From Methylobacterium radiodurans (GTDB taxonomy: Bacteria; Pseudomonadota; Alphaproteobacteria; Rhizobiales; Beijerinckiaceae), in assembly GCF_003173735.1 (NCBI RefSeq), contig NZ_CP029551.1, positions 747,001-811,000 of the forward strand: a stretch of 64,000 nt of DNA, in the 5' to 3' direction. A program made the translations under genes and the position numbers. Below are positions 14,555 to 23,649 of the stretch, in pieces (the first letter of the stretch is position 1; each line of letters begins with the position of its first letter). The notes under the pieces are model-generated. The model was not told the origin of the DNA. It made no database searches and was given only the letters and a program-made list of their open reading frames with translations.

Positions 14555-16228
14555 ATGCCGTCAGACATCGAGATCGCTCGCGCCGCCACCCTGAAGCCAA
14601 TCGCCGCGGTGGCGGAGAAGCTCGGCATCCCGGACGAGGCCCTGCACAATTACGGGAAGCACATCGCCAAGCTCGACCACGGCTTCATCGCGGGCCTCGA
14701 AGGCCGGCCCGAGGGCAAGCTGGTGCTCGTCACCGCGATCTCGCCGACGCCGGCCGGCGAGGGCAAGACCACCACGACGGTGGGCCTGGGCGACGCGCTG
14801 AACCGCATCGGCCAGAAGACCATGATCTGCCTGCGCGAGCCCTCGCTCGGCCCCTGCTTCGGCATGAAGGGGGGCGCGGCCGGCGGCGGCAAGGCGCAGG
14901 TCGTGCCGATGGAGCAGATCAACCTGCACTTCACCGGCGATTTCCACGCCATCACCTCGGCCCACAGCCTCGCGGCGGCGCTGATCGACAACCACGTCTA
15001 CTGGGCGAACGAGCTCAACATCGACGTGCGCCGCATCTTCTGGCGCCGCGTCGTGGACATGAACGACCGGGCGCTGCGCCAGATCACCCAGTCGCTCGGC
15101 GGCGTCGCCAACGGCTTTCCGCGCGAGGACGGCTTCGACATCACGGTCGCCTCCGAAGTGATGGCGGTGTTCTGCCTCGCCCGGAACCTGGAAGACCTGG
15201 AGGAGCGGCTCGGCCGCATCGTCATCGCCGAGACCCGCGACCGCAAGCTCGTCACGCTGAAGGACGTCAAGGCCACGGGCGCCATGACCGTGCTCCTGAA
15301 GGACGCGCTGCAGCCCAACCTCGTGCAGACGCTGGAGGGCAACCCGGCCCTGATCCACGGCGGCCCCTTCGCCAACATCGCGCACGGCTGCAACTCGGTG
15401 ATCGCCACGCGGGCGGGCCTGAGGCTCGCCGACTACACCGTGACGGAAGCGGGCTTCGGTGCCGATCTCGGGGCGGAGAAGTTCCTCGACATCAAGTGCC
15501 GTCAGGCCGGCATCGGCCCCTCGGCGGTCGTCATCGTCGCCACGGTGCGCGCCCTCAAGATGCACGGCGGCGTCAACAAGAAGGATCTCGGGGGCGAGAA
15601 CATCGAGGCGCTGGAGCGGGGCTTCGCCAACCTCGCCCGCCACGTCACCAACGTGCGCAATTTCGGCCTGCCGGTGGTTGTGGCGGTCAACCACTTCTAC
15701 GCCGACACCGACGCGGAGCACGCGCGCCTCAGGGAACTCTGCAGCGAGCGTCTCGGCGTCGAGGCCATCACCTGCAAGCACTGGGCGGAGGGCGGGGCGG
15801 GCGCCGAGGCGCTGGCCCAGGCGGTGGTCCGTCTCTCCGAGGGCGGCGCGCAGCCGATCACCTACACCTACGAGACCGAGTCCAAGCTCACCGACAAGAT
15901 CAAGGCGATCGCGACCAAGCTCTACGGCGCGGCCGACATCCAGCTCGAATCGAAGGCTGCCCAGAAGCTCGCCGCGTTCGAGAAGGAGGGCTACGGCAAC
16001 CTGCCGGTCTGCATGGCCAAGACGCAGTACTCGTTCTCGACCGATCCGACCCTGATCGGCGCGCCGGAGGGACACATCGTCGGCGTGCGCGACGTGCGGC
16101 TCTCGGCGGGCGCGGGCTTCGTGGTGGTGATCTGCGGGGAGATCATGACCATGCCGGGCCTGCCCAAGGTGCCGGCCGCCGACACGATCCGCCTCGACGC
16201 GAGCGGACAGATCGACGGGCTTTTCTGA
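14555..16228 (+). CDS. ftfL: Formate--tetrahydrofolate ligase
   Basis: 557 residues, the length known for the Methylobacterium enzyme. It catalyses ATP-dependent formylation of tetrahydrofolate by formate. In serine-cycle methylotrophs this is the entry from formate into assimilation. The ATP loop [11 protein letters not shown] is at about residues 67-77, followed by [20 protein letters not shown], a strongly conserved family block. The ATG at 14555 has a good ribosome site (GGTGAGGA). The gene stands alone with a 150-bp leader after the upstream terminator; mtdA and fch are not next to it. Identity is certain. Confidence 0.98.
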   Translation: MPSDIEIARAATLKPIAAVAEKLGIPDEALHNYGKHIAKLDHGFIAGLEGRPEGKLVLVTAISPTPAGEGKTTTTVGLGDALNRIGQKTMICLREPSLGPCFGMKGGAAGGGKAQVVPMEQINLHFTGDFHAITSAHSLAAALIDNHVYWANELNIDVRRIFWRRVVDMNDRALRQITQSLGGVANGFPREDGFDITVASEVMAVFCLARNLEDLEERLGRIVIAETRDRKLVTLKDVKATGAMTVLLKDALQPNLVQTLEGNPALIHGGPFANIAHGCNSVIATRAGLRLADYTVTEAGFGADLGAEKFLDIKCRQAGIGPSAVVIVATVRALKMHGGVNKKDLGGENIEALERGFANLARHVTNVRNFGLPVVVAVNHFYADTDAEHARLRELCSERLGVEAITCKHWAEGGAGAEALAQAVVRLSEGGAQPITYTYETESKLTDKIKAIATKLYGAADIQLESKAAQKLAAFEKEGYGNLPVCMAKTQYSFSTDPTLIGAPEGHIVGVRDVRLSAGAGFVVVICGEIMTMPGLPKVPAADTIRLDASGQIDGLF

Positions 16229-16251
16229 GAGACGGAAAGCCGGCTCGGGCC

Positions 16252-16605
16252 TCAGTGGCCCGAGCTGCGGATCAGCATCTTGACGCGCTGGTCCGCCCGC
16301 TCGAAGCGCTCGGCGAGGCCGCGGCGAGTGCACTTCTCGATCGTGTCGCCCGCGTAGAGACCGTACTCGCGCGCCTTCTCGCGGCAGGTGCTGAGCGGGG
16401 GCCAGACGACGACAACCGCCAGGAACAGGACGAGGCCCACCGCGTCGATCACGAGCCAGGCCTTCCAGCCGAGACGGCCCCGACCGGGCTCACCTGGACG
16501 CAGGCCGCCGCGGCGGCGGTTGATGCTCGGGCCGCCGCTCCGCGCGAGGCGGGCCTCGAAGAGGCCGGCCTGCCCCGCCTGCGCCTTGGACGAAGATGTC
16601 TGCAT
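16252..16605 (-). CDS. Small single-pass membrane protein, C-R-x-C type (paralogue 1)
   Basis: 117 residues, not a family I can name. A basic, glycine-rich N-terminus of about 47 residues precedes one membrane helix (about 48-69), then a short outer domain with Cys74 (in STCREKA) and Cys92 (in EKCTRRG), and a basic helical tail. The positive-inside rule puts the two cysteines in the periplasm, where they could form a disulfide. A strong ribosome site (AAGGGGGGA) supports the ATG at 16605. The next gene upstream encodes a protein with the same plan, so the two look like tandem duplicates. Convergent with ftfL. Confidence 0.65.
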   Translation of the reverse strand: MQTSSSKAQAGQAGLFEARLARSGGPSINRRRGGLRPGEPGRGRLGWKAWLVIDAVGLVLFLAVVVVWPPLSTCREKAREYGLYAGDTIEKCTRRGLAERFERADQRVKMLIRSSGH

Positions 16606-16638
16606 GTCGGATCCCCCCTTGGATGCAGATGTGTCGGA

Positions 16639-16956
16639 TCAGTCGATGACGCGGCGGATCAGCTTGAGGCCGTCGCCCAGGGACACGGCGCTGTCGACGA
16701 TCTGGCCGCGCGCGCAGACGCCCGCCTGGACGATCTGGCCGAAGCCGGTGCCGCCGCTCGCGCGGCAATCGGCGACGAAGTAGCCGTAGAGGAAGATCCC
16801 GAGCGGCGTCAGGAAGACGGCCAGCTTGACGAGACCGAACAGGCGGGAGAACAGGCCGCGCCGCGGCGGCGCGTCGTACCGCCCATCGTCCCAGTCGTCG
16901 TACGGGTCCTCGACCCGCTGGCGACGGCCGAACTCGTTATGCGCCTGGGACGTCAT
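16639..16956 (-). CDS. Small single-pass membrane protein, C-R-x-C type (paralogue 2)
   Basis: 105 residues. An acidic/aromatic N-terminus (DPYDDWDDGRYD) leads into one hydrophobic helix (about 41-61), followed by Cys64 (VADCRAS), a glycine-rich turn, Cys81 (AGVCARG) and an amphipathic helix ending LIRRVID. The cysteine spacing (16 residues between) and the Cys-Arg after the membrane helix mirror the neighbouring 117-residue protein. The two genes are 33 bp apart in the same direction and are probably one transcript. No known domain; function unknown. Confidence 0.65.
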   Translation of the reverse strand: MTSQAHNEFGRRQRVEDPYDDWDDGRYDAPPRRGLFSRLFGLVKLAVFLTPLGIFLYGYFVADCRASGGTGFGQIVQAGVCARGQIVDSAVSLGDGLKLIRRVID

Positions 16957-17071
16957 GGTCGTTGAGAGCCGTAGCCGAAAGGCGGACCGCGTCCACCCGC
17001 CGCTACTCTAAGTCCCGCATTGTGAAACCACGCCTAAGCGACGTGCTTAAGACGCGGCAAAGAGCGCGCGG

Positions 17072-17437
17072 TCAGGCCGAGAGGGCGCGGTTCACGGTGG
17101 CGCGCAGATCCGCCAGCGAGAAGGGCTTGGTCAGCACGTCCGTGACGATGGCGTCGAGGCCGCGGGCGCGCTCGCGCTGGTCGGCGAAGCCCGTCATCAG
17201 CAGGATGGTCAGGTCGGGGAAGTCGCGCTTGGCCGCGAGCGCCAGCGCGATGCCGTCCATCAGCGGCATGCGGATGTCGGTGAGCAGCAAGTCGAAGGCG
17301 CCATCGGCCTCGTTCAGCCGGTCGAGCCCGTCGCTGCCGTCGATCGCCGTGACGACGGCGTGGCCGTCGATCTCCAGCCCCCGCTTCAGGAAGCCCCGGA
17401 CTGTTTCCTCGTCATCCACGAGCAGGATGCGCGCCAT
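17072..17437 (-). CDS. cpdR: CpdR-like single-domain response regulator
   Basis: 121 residues, only a receiver domain. The phosphorylation site is Asp54 (LLLTDIRMP), with the acidic pair in LLVDDEE and Lys104 (LTKPF). The segment ILLMTGFADQRERARGLD matches CpdR, the alphaproteobacterial adaptor that in its unphosphorylated state primes ClpXP for degradation of cell-cycle proteins in Caulobacter and is phosphorylated through CckA-ChpT. Such a role here is inferred from homology. It lies between a small membrane-protein pair and hpt, all on the minus strand. Confidence 0.85.
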   Translation of the reverse strand: MARILLVDDEETVRGFLKRGLEIDGHAVVTAIDGSDGLDRLNEADGAFDLLLTDIRMPLMDGIALALAAKRDFPDLTILLMTGFADQRERARGLDAIVTDVLTKPFSLADLRATVNRALSA

Positions 17438-17620
17438 GTCAGTTCGTCGTCATCCTGTCGCGAGACCCGCCCGGCCGGCAATGGCTCGACGTCACCGAGG
17501 GCTGTGCCGGTCCGCCGCGCCGCTCTCCGAAGGCCCGCCGCGGAGACGCGATGCGCACGATCCAGTCCCTGACTGAAAATGCCGCGCTTGGGCCGCGGTT
17601 CCCTGCGGGCACTGTCACGC

Positions 17621-18190
17621 TCAGCCGCCGTCGAACAGGTCGGGATCGGCGTTGTCGAAATCCACCAGCCCGACGAAGGGCAATTGCCGGAAGGCGTGGG
17701 CCGCATCCATGCCGTAGCCCACCACGAACACGTCCGGGCAGGTGAAGCCGACGAAGTCCGCGTCGATCGTCACCGCCCGCTTGCCGGGCTTCTCCAGGAG
17801 CACCGCCGTCATCACACGGCGGGCGCCGCGGGCCATCAGCAGGTCCTTGGCGAAGACGAGCGTCCGGCCCGATTCCAGGATGTCGTCGACGAGGAGCACG
17901 TCGCGGCCGCGCACCTCGCTCTGCACGTCGCGCAGGATCTCGACCTGGCCCGAAGAGACGGTGCCGGTGCGGTAGCTCGACAGGTGCACGAACTCGACAT
18001 GGGGGGCGAGCCCGACATGGTGCAGCGCGCGCAGCAGGTCGGCGGCGAACATGAAGCTGCCCTTGAGCACCGCGACCACCAGCAGGTTCTCAGGCTTGGC
18101 GGCCACGATCGCCTCGGCGATCTCCGCGTTGCGGCGGGCGATGGCGGCTTCGTCGAACAGGACGCGCACGCGTCGTGAGGCTTCGGTCAT
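17621..18190 (-). CDS. hpt: Hypoxanthine phosphoribosyltransferase
   Basis: 189 residues. Salvages hypoxanthine (and guanine) to IMP (GMP) with PRPP. The PRPP loop VLLVDDILESGRTL and the flexible-loop region VHLSSYRTGT are clear, and VLKGSFMFAADL is the usual first loop. The ATG at 18190 gives a start right before the conserved VRVLF; an upstream ATG 12 codons earlier has no similarity. Orientation and spacing (about 180 bp) suggest its own transcript separate from cpdR. Confidence 0.93.
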   Translation of the reverse strand: MTEASRRVRVLFDEAAIARRNAEIAEAIVAAKPENLLVVAVLKGSFMFAADLLRALHHVGLAPHVEFVHLSSYRTGTVSSGQVEILRDVQSEVRGRDVLLVDDILESGRTLVFAKDLLMARGARRVMTAVLLEKPGKRAVTIDADFVGFTCPDVFVVGYGMDAAHAFRQLPFVGLVDFDNADPDLFDGG

Positions 18191-18256
18191 GGGTCTGTTA
18201 GACCATCTTTTTGCGGGCGCTTCCACGGGTGCACCCGCGAAAAGCGGCGCGGCACC

Positions 18257-19063
18257 TTACGGATGGGCGGATTTCCCCACTGCGGAGGCCAGCGTCAGCG
18301 CGGGCGGCTCGGCCGCGAACCGGATCTGCAGCCCGCGCCCCTCGGCGGGCGGATCGAGGAGGCTCGCGCGGAAGCGGGCGCGCTCGCCCGGCGCGAGCGC
18401 GGCGCGCGGGGCCGCGACGGCGAAGCGGCGCAGGGTCCGGCCCTCGGCGTCGCGCACCTCGACTGCGAGCGGCGGCACCGGCGCGCTGTCGCGGGCGAGC
18501 CCGACGAGGTCGCCCTCCAGCACCAGCTCGGCCGGGCGCCCGGCCTCGGCGGGATTGCGGAACGCCACCACGTCGCGGATCTCCAGCCCGCGCAGGTTCA
18601 CCGGCAGGCCGATCCCGGCATAGAGCGCGGCGCTCTGGGGCACCGCCCGCACTACGGCAGTGCGGGCCAGACAGGCGAGCGGCAGCGCGGCCAGCAGCGC
18701 GAGGCCCGCGGCGAGCGCCGGCGAGAAGCCCGGCAGCCCGCGCCGCGCCCCCACGGGCCTCCGCTTGCGCGGCTTAGGCCCGGCGCGCCGTCCCTTCGCG
18801 ACGGCCGGCTCGGGCGGCACGTTCTCGACCACGTCCGCACCCACCGCCTCGCGGACCTCGGCTGAGGCCTCCTGCCAGTCCGTCGCCGACGGCTCGGCGG
18901 CCTCCGCCTCGGCCAGCTCCGCCGCGTGCGCGGCCAGCACCTCGGCGGGGGTGATGAACCAGGTCTCGCGGCAGGCGGCGCAGCGGACCGAGCGCCCCTC
19001 CATGCCGACCCGGCCGATCTCGACCTGGTAGCTGCTGGCGCAGGTGGGGCAGGTGATCAGCAT
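18257..19063 (-). CDS. MJ0042-type zinc-ribbon membrane protein
   Basis: 268 residues. The N-terminal 40 residues form a zinc ribbon with two CxxC pairs (CPTCASSYQV and VRCAACRETW), the MJ0042/zinc_ribbon_5 domain. A long acidic, alanine-rich linker follows, then one membrane helix at about 120-150 (LAAGLALLAALPLACLA) and a C-terminal domain with beta character similar to DUF3426. This architecture is common next to ftsE/ftsX in alphaproteobacteria. The function is unknown; a link to cell division is suggested only by the divergent neighbour ftsE. Confidence 0.78.
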   Translation of the reverse strand: MLITCPTCASSYQVEIGRVGMEGRSVRCAACRETWFITPAEVLAAHAAELAEAEAAEPSATDWQEASAEVREAVGADVVENVPPEPAVAKGRRAGPKPRKRRPVGARRGLPGFSPALAAGLALLAALPLACLARTAVVRAVPQSAALYAGIGLPVNLRGLEIRDVVAFRNPAEAGRPAELVLEGDLVGLARDSAPVPPLAVEVRDAEGRTLRRFAVAAPRAALAPGERARFRASLLDPPAEGRGLQIRFAAEPPALTLASAVGKSAHP

Positions 19064-19201
19064 CGGCCGAAACTCACGCGGACACTCGGGCGCCCGGCCG
19101 AAGTGCGGCACGAAACGCTTAACCCAGTGTCAGCGAACGCGGTTAAGCTCCGGTGAAGCCGGTGAAGCCCCGCGGACTTGAAAACGCCGCCCCGGGACTT
19201 C

Positions 19202-19237
19202 ATGCCGGGGGCCAAGTCCATGCCGGGGGCCAAGTCC
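19202..19237 (+). repeat. 18-bp tandem duplication before ftsE
   Basis: ATGCCGGGGGCCAAGTCC occurs twice without gap at 19202-19219 and 19220-19237. It is in frame with ftsE and holds two possible ATG starts (Met-Pro-Gly-Ala-Lys-Ser twice). A shorter 9-bp tandem repeat lies at about 19151-19169. Confidence 0.9.
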
Positions 19238-19267
19238 CGAAACGGTGTCCCGCGAGGTTGCGCAGCT

Positions 19268-19966
19268 TTGAAGACGGCAAGCCTGCTCTCCGGCGCCGAG
19301 GCCCCGGTGGTCCAGTTCGAGAATGTCGGGATGCGCTACGGCCTGGGGCCGGAGGTGCTCTCCGACGTGAGCTTCAAGATCGCGCCGCACTCCTTCCAGT
19401 TCCTCACCGGACCGTCGGGCGCGGGCAAGACCACGCTGCTGCGCCTGATCCTGCTCTCGGTGCGGCCGACGCGGGGGCTCGTCTCGGTCTTCGGCGAGGA
19501 GGTCAGCGGCATCTCCAGCGGCGCGCTCACGGGCCTGCGCCGGCGCATGGGCGTGGTGTTCCAGGATTTCCGGCTGCTCGATCACCTCACCACCTACGAG
19601 AACGTGGCGCTGCCCCTGCGCGTCCAGGGCCGGGCCGAGACGAGCTACCGGGCCGAGGTCGTCGAGCTCTTGCGCTGGGTCGGCCTCGGCGAGCGCATGC
19701 ACGCCCTGCCCCCGCTGCTCTCGGGCGGCGAGAAGCAGCGGGCGGCCATCGCCCGGGCGCTGATCGGCCGGCCGGACCTCCTGCTCGCCGACGAGCCGAC
19801 CGGCAACGTCGATCCGGGCCTCGGGCGGCGGCTGCTGCGCCTGTTCCTCGAATTGAACAAGCTCGGCACCTCGGTGATCATCGCGACCCACGATTACGGC
19901 ATCATGGACACCGTGCCGGCGCGCCGCATGGTGCTGGGCGAGGGCCGCCTGCGGATCGAGGCATGA
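19268..19966 (+). CDS. ftsE: Cell-division ABC transporter ATPase FtsE
   Basis: 232 residues from a TTG. It is the ATPase of the FtsEX complex, which at the septum controls peptidoglycan hydrolases through a periplasmic partner. Walker A GPSGAGKTT, signature LSGGEKQRAAIARAL and Walker B LLLADEPTGNVD are intact. The start is uncertain: the conserved part begins at VVQFENVGMRYG, the TTG at 19268 is 14 codons before it, and in-frame ATGs at 19178, 19202 and 19220 would give extensions including the 18-bp duplication. GAGG at about 19252 weakly supports the TTG. Its stop overlaps ftsX (ATGA). Confidence 0.9.
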   Translation: MKTASLLSGAEAPVVQFENVGMRYGLGPEVLSDVSFKIAPHSFQFLTGPSGAGKTTLLRLILLSVRPTRGLVSVFGEEVSGISSGALTGLRRRMGVVFQDFRLLDHLTTYENVALPLRVQGRAETSYRAEVVELLRWVGLGERMHALPPLLSGGEKQRAAIARALIGRPDLLLADEPTGNVDPGLGRRLLRLFLELNKLGTSVIIATHDYGIMDTVPARRMVLGEGRLRIEA

Positions 19967-21024
19967 GCGTGGACCGCGACACCTCCGGCAACACGTCCGG
20001 CAATACCCCCAATCCTCCCGGCTCATCCGCGGGCCGGCCCGCGGGGAGACCCGCGGCCTCCGACCTGGAGCGCGGCGCCCCGGAACGGGCGGCCCGCCCG
20101 GCGCCAGAGGCGGCCGAGCCGCTGCCGGCTACGCTCAGGCGCAACGCCCCCCTGGTGCCGACCGACACCGCCGCGAGCCGCTCGCTTGCGGCGGTCATCG
20201 CCATCCTGACCTTCCTGGCCGCGCTCTGCGCGGGCGCGGCCGAGATGGTCTCGGCGAGCGCGGCCCAGTGGCAGGGCAGCGTCGCCCAGGAGGTGACGAT
20301 CCAGGTCCGCCCGGCGCCCGGGCGCGACATCGAGACCGACCTCGCCCGGGCCGAGAGCGTCGCGAAGGCCGAGCCCGGCATCGCGGCCGCCCACGTCTTC
20401 TCGAAGCAGGAGGCCGAGCGCCTGCTGGAACCCTGGCTCGGCAGCGGGCTCGACCTCGGCGACCTGCCGGTGCCGCGGCTCATCACCCTGACGCTCGGCA
20501 CGCCCGCGCCCGACCTGAAGCGCCTGCGGACGAGCCTCGGCGAGGCCCTGCCGGGCGTGGCGAGCCTCGACGACCACGCGCTCTGGCTGCAGCGGCTCTC
20601 GACCATGGCCAACACCTTCGTGGGCGTGGGCGTCGGCATCGTCGCGCTGGTGCTGGTCGCCACGGGTCTTGCGGTCGCCTTCGCGACCCGGGGGGCGATG
20701 GCGGGCAACCGCGAGGTGGTGGAGGTGCTCCACTTCGTCGGCGCCGACGCCGACTTCATCGCCCGGGCCTTCCAGCGGCGCTTCTTCGGCCTGGGCCTGC
20801 GGGGCGGCGCGATCGGGGCGGGTCTCGCACTCCTGGCCTTCTGGCTGGCGGGGCTGCTCGCCCGCGCCTGGCGCTCGGGCCCGGCCGGCGACGAGATCGA
20901 GGCCCTGTTCGGCGCCTTCCACATCGGCTGGCGCGGCTACGCCGCCGTGCTCGCCATCGGCATCATCGCCTCGCTGGTGACGGGTGTGGTCTCGCGGCTG
21001 ACGGTGCGGCGCTTCCTGGCCTGA
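19963..21024 (+). CDS. ftsX: Cell-division permease FtsX
   Basis: 353 residues. A long, proline-rich cytoplasmic N-terminus (about 75 residues, with repeats of SGNT and AGRPA) is followed by a membrane helix at about 77-95, a periplasmic domain of about 120 residues that would contact the hydrolase partner, and three more helices (about 220-245, 280-300, 325-345). This is the FtsX topology. It overlaps the ftsE stop by four bases. The N-terminal extension is longer than in E. coli. Confidence 0.88.
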   Translation: MSVDRDTSGNTSGNTPNPPGSSAGRPAGRPAASDLERGAPERAARPAPEAAEPLPATLRRNAPLVPTDTAASRSLAAVIAILTFLAALCAGAAEMVSASAAQWQGSVAQEVTIQVRPAPGRDIETDLARAESVAKAEPGIAAAHVFSKQEAERLLEPWLGSGLDLGDLPVPRLITLTLGTPAPDLKRLRTSLGEALPGVASLDDHALWLQRLSTMANTFVGVGVGIVALVLVATGLAVAFATRGAMAGNREVVEVLHFVGADADFIARAFQRRFFGLGLRGGAIGAGLALLAFWLAGLLARAWRSGPAGDEIEALFGAFHIGWRGYAAVLAIGIIASLVTGVVSRLTVRRFLA

Positions 21025-21034
21025 GGGACGGGAG

Positions 21035-21063
21035 CGCGCCGGATGAAGTCCGGATCCGGCGCG
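21035..21063 (+). terminator. Hairpin behind ftsX
   Basis: CGCGCCGGAT at 21035-21044 pairs perfectly with ATCCGGCGCG at 21054-21063 (9-base loop). It starts 11 bp after the ftsX stop. No T-run follows. Confidence 0.55.
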
Positions 21064-21175
21064 TTAACGTTTCGTAAACCACTGGCGCGCGCAATGGCCG
21101 GCAGGGCATCCTGCCCCTCCCCGTCGCACCGGCGGCGCCTCCGCATCGCCGCAATCGGGGCTATCCTGCCGGAGA

Positions 21176-21997
21176 ATGTCCACGCGTATGCCGTGCGCTT
21201 CCGAATCGAACGCGGGCGAGCCCTTCGGCTGGCGCTGGGACACGGCGCGCTCCCTGCGGACGGGCGAGTCGGTCGACGCCGGACGGCCGAAGCCCCGCCT
21301 GCGCCGGCTCGGCCTCGGGCTTCTGGCCGGAACGGGCCTGGGCGGTATCGCGCTCGGCCTCGGCTTCCTCGGCTTCGTGGACGGGCTCGTCCGGTTGGAG
21401 CGCGTTCCGGTCGACCGGGCGGACGGGATCGTGGTGCTCACCGGGGGCGCCCAGCGCATCGGCGACGCGATCGACCTGCTGGCCGCGGGCTACGGCCGGC
21501 GCCTGCTGATCACCGGGGTCAACGAGCGCACCAGCCGCGACGAGATCGCCCGCCTCAACCCGAGCCAGCGCGACCTGATCGCCTGCTGCGTCGATCTCGA
21601 CTACCGGGCGCGCAACACGATCGGCAACGCGATCGAGACGCGCCGCTGGATGCGCCGCCACCGCTTCGGCACGGTCGCGGTGGTGACCTCGAACTACCAC
21701 ATGCCGCGCACGCTGATCGAACTCGACCACGTGCTGGAGGGTGCCGACCACGTGATCCCCCACCCCGTCGTCGCGGACGGGTTCGACGCCGCGCGCTGGT
21801 GGCAATGCGCGGGCACGGCGCGCCTGCTCGCCGCCGAGTACGCGAAGTTTCTCGTGGCCTGGGTGCGGACCCGCTTCGAGGACGATCCCGAGCAGTCCCG
21901 CGCGGCGATCCTGATCGGCCGGGGCAAGCCGGTGAAGATGGTAGCCGAACCGGGGGCAACGGGCGCGCTGCGGGCGGCGGCCGAGCCGCGGCTCTGA
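21176..21997 (+). CDS. YdcF/SanA-like DUF218 protein
   Basis: 273 residues. About 40 cytoplasmic residues, one membrane helix at about 47-70 (LLAGTGLGGIALGLGFLG), then a DUF218 domain. Domain marks are the acidic-lined strand ADGIVVLTGG, the ITGVNERTS loop and VVTSNYHMPRTLIEL. The family binds S-adenosylmethionine in one characterised case (YdcF) and is linked to envelope barrier function in another (SanA). Here it is periplasmic by topology. It follows ftsEX with 150 bp and a hairpin between, so it probably has its own promoter. A near TTAA-N7-TTAA motif (TTAA-N7-TAAA) lies at about 21064-21078 between the ftsX hairpin and this start. Confidence 0.8.
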   Translation: MSTRMPCASESNAGEPFGWRWDTARSLRTGESVDAGRPKPRLRRLGLGLLAGTGLGGIALGLGFLGFVDGLVRLERVPVDRADGIVVLTGGAQRIGDAIDLLAAGYGRRLLITGVNERTSRDEIARLNPSQRDLIACCVDLDYRARNTIGNAIETRRWMRRHRFGTVAVVTSNYHMPRTLIELDHVLEGADHVIPHPVVADGFDAARWWQCAGTARLLAAEYAKFLVAWVRTRFEDDPEQSRAAILIGRGKPVKMVAEPGATGALRAAAEPRL

Positions 21998-22020
21998 TAA
22001 ACACCTCGGGCGTCGCGGCT

Positions 22021-22048
22021 CCCTCTCGCGCCGCGCGCGGGGAGAGGG
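22021..22048. terminator. Hairpin at the convergent ydcF-like/cbbY junction
   Basis: CCCTCTC (22021-22027) pairs with GAGAGGG (22042-22048); the 14-base interior is itself GC-alternating. The same CCCTCTC/GAGAGGG core is present in the hairpin at 50926-50963, so it may belong to a dispersed intergenic repeat. Confidence 0.5.
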
Positions 22049-22114
22049 GAAGCTGCGGCATTCGAGGTGATCGAGCGGATTCTTGGAGGAGAGCGGAGGG
22101 ATCCGGCTCCTCGA

Positions 22115-22864
22115 TCAGCCCTGCGCCGCGTGCCATGCCTTCAGCGCCGCGAGCGTCACCACGCCGCCCGGCCAGGCCACGCCCGCGAGGTGGCGGTGCG
22201 GGCGGTCCGGCTCGCCGAGATCGGAGATCGCCGAGAAGGCGCCGTCGAGCGGGTGGCCCTCGGTGTACTGGCTGCGGGTCGCCACCACCGGCAGCCCGGC
22301 ATCCAGCGCCGAGCGGATGCCGGCCGCCGAATCCTCGAAGGCGACCGCCTCGGAGGGGCGCACGCCCAGGCGCTCCAGCGCCAGGGTGAACACGTCCGGC
22401 GCCGGCTTCTTGCGGGCCGCCTCGTCGCCGGCCGCGATCACGCAGAAGGGCTGCTCGCCCTCGGGGAAGTTGACCGCGATCAGGCGATCGACGTTCGGCC
22501 GGCTCGTCGTGGTCGCCACCGCGACCCGCAGGCCGGCCTCCCGGGACTCCGTGATCAGCCGGCGGATGCCGGGCCTCAGGCCCAGGCCGCCATCGGCCAC
22601 CAGCTCGCCGTAGAGCCGGGTCTTGAGCCCGTGGATCTCGGGCGCCCGCGCGTGGAGCGAGGCGGCATCCCCCGGATGCTCGGCGTCGATGAAGTGGGCG
22701 AGCCGCTCCTTGCCACCCATCACGGCGAGCAGGTCGCGGTAGGTCGCGGGCGACCAGTGCCAGGGCAGGCCGAGTTCCGCGAAGGCGCGGTTGAAGGCCT
22801 GCCGGTGCAGGTCCTCGGTCTCGGCAAGCGTGCCGTCGACGTCGAAGATCAGCACCTTCAGCAT
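22115..22864 (-). CDS. cbbY: CbbY-type HAD hydrolase
   Basis: 249 residues, a HAD-superfamily sugar-phosphate phosphatase with the nucleophile motif [11 protein letters not shown] (Asp8, Asp10), a helical cap domain and motifs KKPAPDVF and [11 protein letters not shown]. CbbY proteins remove misfire products such as xylulose-1,5-bisphosphate made in the Calvin cycle. The start overlaps the end of rpe by seven bases, so the two are coupled. It is last of the four minus-strand genes fbp-prk-rpe-cbbY. A general beta-phosphoglucomutase-like role is the alternative, but the context favours CbbY. Confidence 0.83.
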   Translation of the reverse strand: MLKVLIFDVDGTLAETEDLHRQAFNRAFAELGLPWHWSPATYRDLLAVMGGKERLAHFIDAEHPGDAASLHARAPEIHGLKTRLYGELVADGGLGLRPGIRRLITESREAGLRVAVATTTSRPNVDRLIAVNFPEGEQPFCVIAAGDEAARKKPAPDVFTLALERLGVRPSEAVAFEDSAAGIRSALDAGLPVVATRSQYTEGHPLDGAFSAISDLGEPDRPHRHLAGVAWPGGVVTLAALKAWHAAQG

Positions 22865-23553
22865 GCGAGCGGGCCGGCGCCGCCGGCCGCCTGGGCGCCC
22901 GCGCGGATCGCGGCGATCCGCTCCGCGTAGGCGGCAGGACCGTCCTTGAACACGGCGTTGCCGGCGACGAACACGTCGGCGCCCGCCCGCGCAGCCGCCT
23001 CGACGGTCCTGGGGTCGATGCCGCCATCGACCTGGATCCGGATGTCGCGCTCCGCGATCATGGTGCGGACCCGCGAGACGGTCTCCAGCGCGCCGGGCAG
23101 GAAGCTCTGGCCGCCGAAGCCCGGATTGACAGTCATCACCAGCACGAGGTCGACCATGTCGAGGAGCGGCTCGACCATCGCGGCCGGCGTGCCGGGATTG
23201 AGCGCCACGCCCGCGCGCTTGCCGAGCGCCCGGATGGTCTGGAGCGAGCGGTGGATGTGCGGCCCCGCCTCGACATGGACCGAGATGCCGTCGGCGCCGG
23301 CCTCCGCGAAGGCCGCGAGGTAGGGGTCGGCCGGCGCGATCATCAGGTGCACGTCGAAGAACCTGTCGGTGTGGGGCCGCAGCGCCTTCACCACCGGCGG
23401 TCCGAAGGTGATGTTGGGCACGAAATGGCCGTCCATCACGTCGAGATGGATCCAGTCGCCCCCGGCCGCGGCCACCGCCCGCGTCTCCTCGCCGAGCCGC
23501 GAGAAATCCGCCGAGAGGATCGAGGGCGCGATGAGGGGCGGACGGGTAGTCAT
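22858..23553 (-). CDS. rpe: Ribulose-phosphate 3-epimerase
   Basis: 231 residues, a TIM barrel that interconverts ribulose 5-phosphate and xylulose 5-phosphate. Signature segments are [30 protein letters not shown] (metal and catalytic Asp), [13 protein letters not shown] and the phosphate-binding [10 protein letters not shown] and AGNAVF. The length is normal. It lies 96 bp downstream of prk and overlaps cbbY. Supplies ribulose 5-phosphate to phosphoribulokinase in the same cluster (cbbE in Calvin operons). Confidence 0.95.
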   Translation of the reverse strand: MTTRPPLIAPSILSADFSRLGEETRAVAAAGGDWIHLDVMDGHFVPNITFGPPVVKALRPHTDRFFDVHLMIAPADPYLAAFAEAGADGISVHVEAGPHIHRSLQTIRALGKRAGVALNPGTPAAMVEPLLDMVDLVLVMTVNPGFGGQSFLPGALETVSRVRTMIAERDIRIQVDGGIDPRTVEAAARAGADVFVAGNAVFKDGPAAYAERIAAIRAGAQAAGGAGPLAC

Positions 23554-23649
23554 GGAACAAGCCTTTCGGGACGACAGATAGGGTTTTGAGCCCGGTCTGC
23601 ATCTGCCGGGCGGCGACAGTCGGTCCGGGCTGTCGGCCCGTCCGGCGCG

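Noticed and set aside
21064..21078. CtrA-like site TTAA-N7-TAAA after ftsX
   Set aside because: One base off the TTAA-N7-TTAA consensus and single; chance matches are not rare. Not listed as a separate site.
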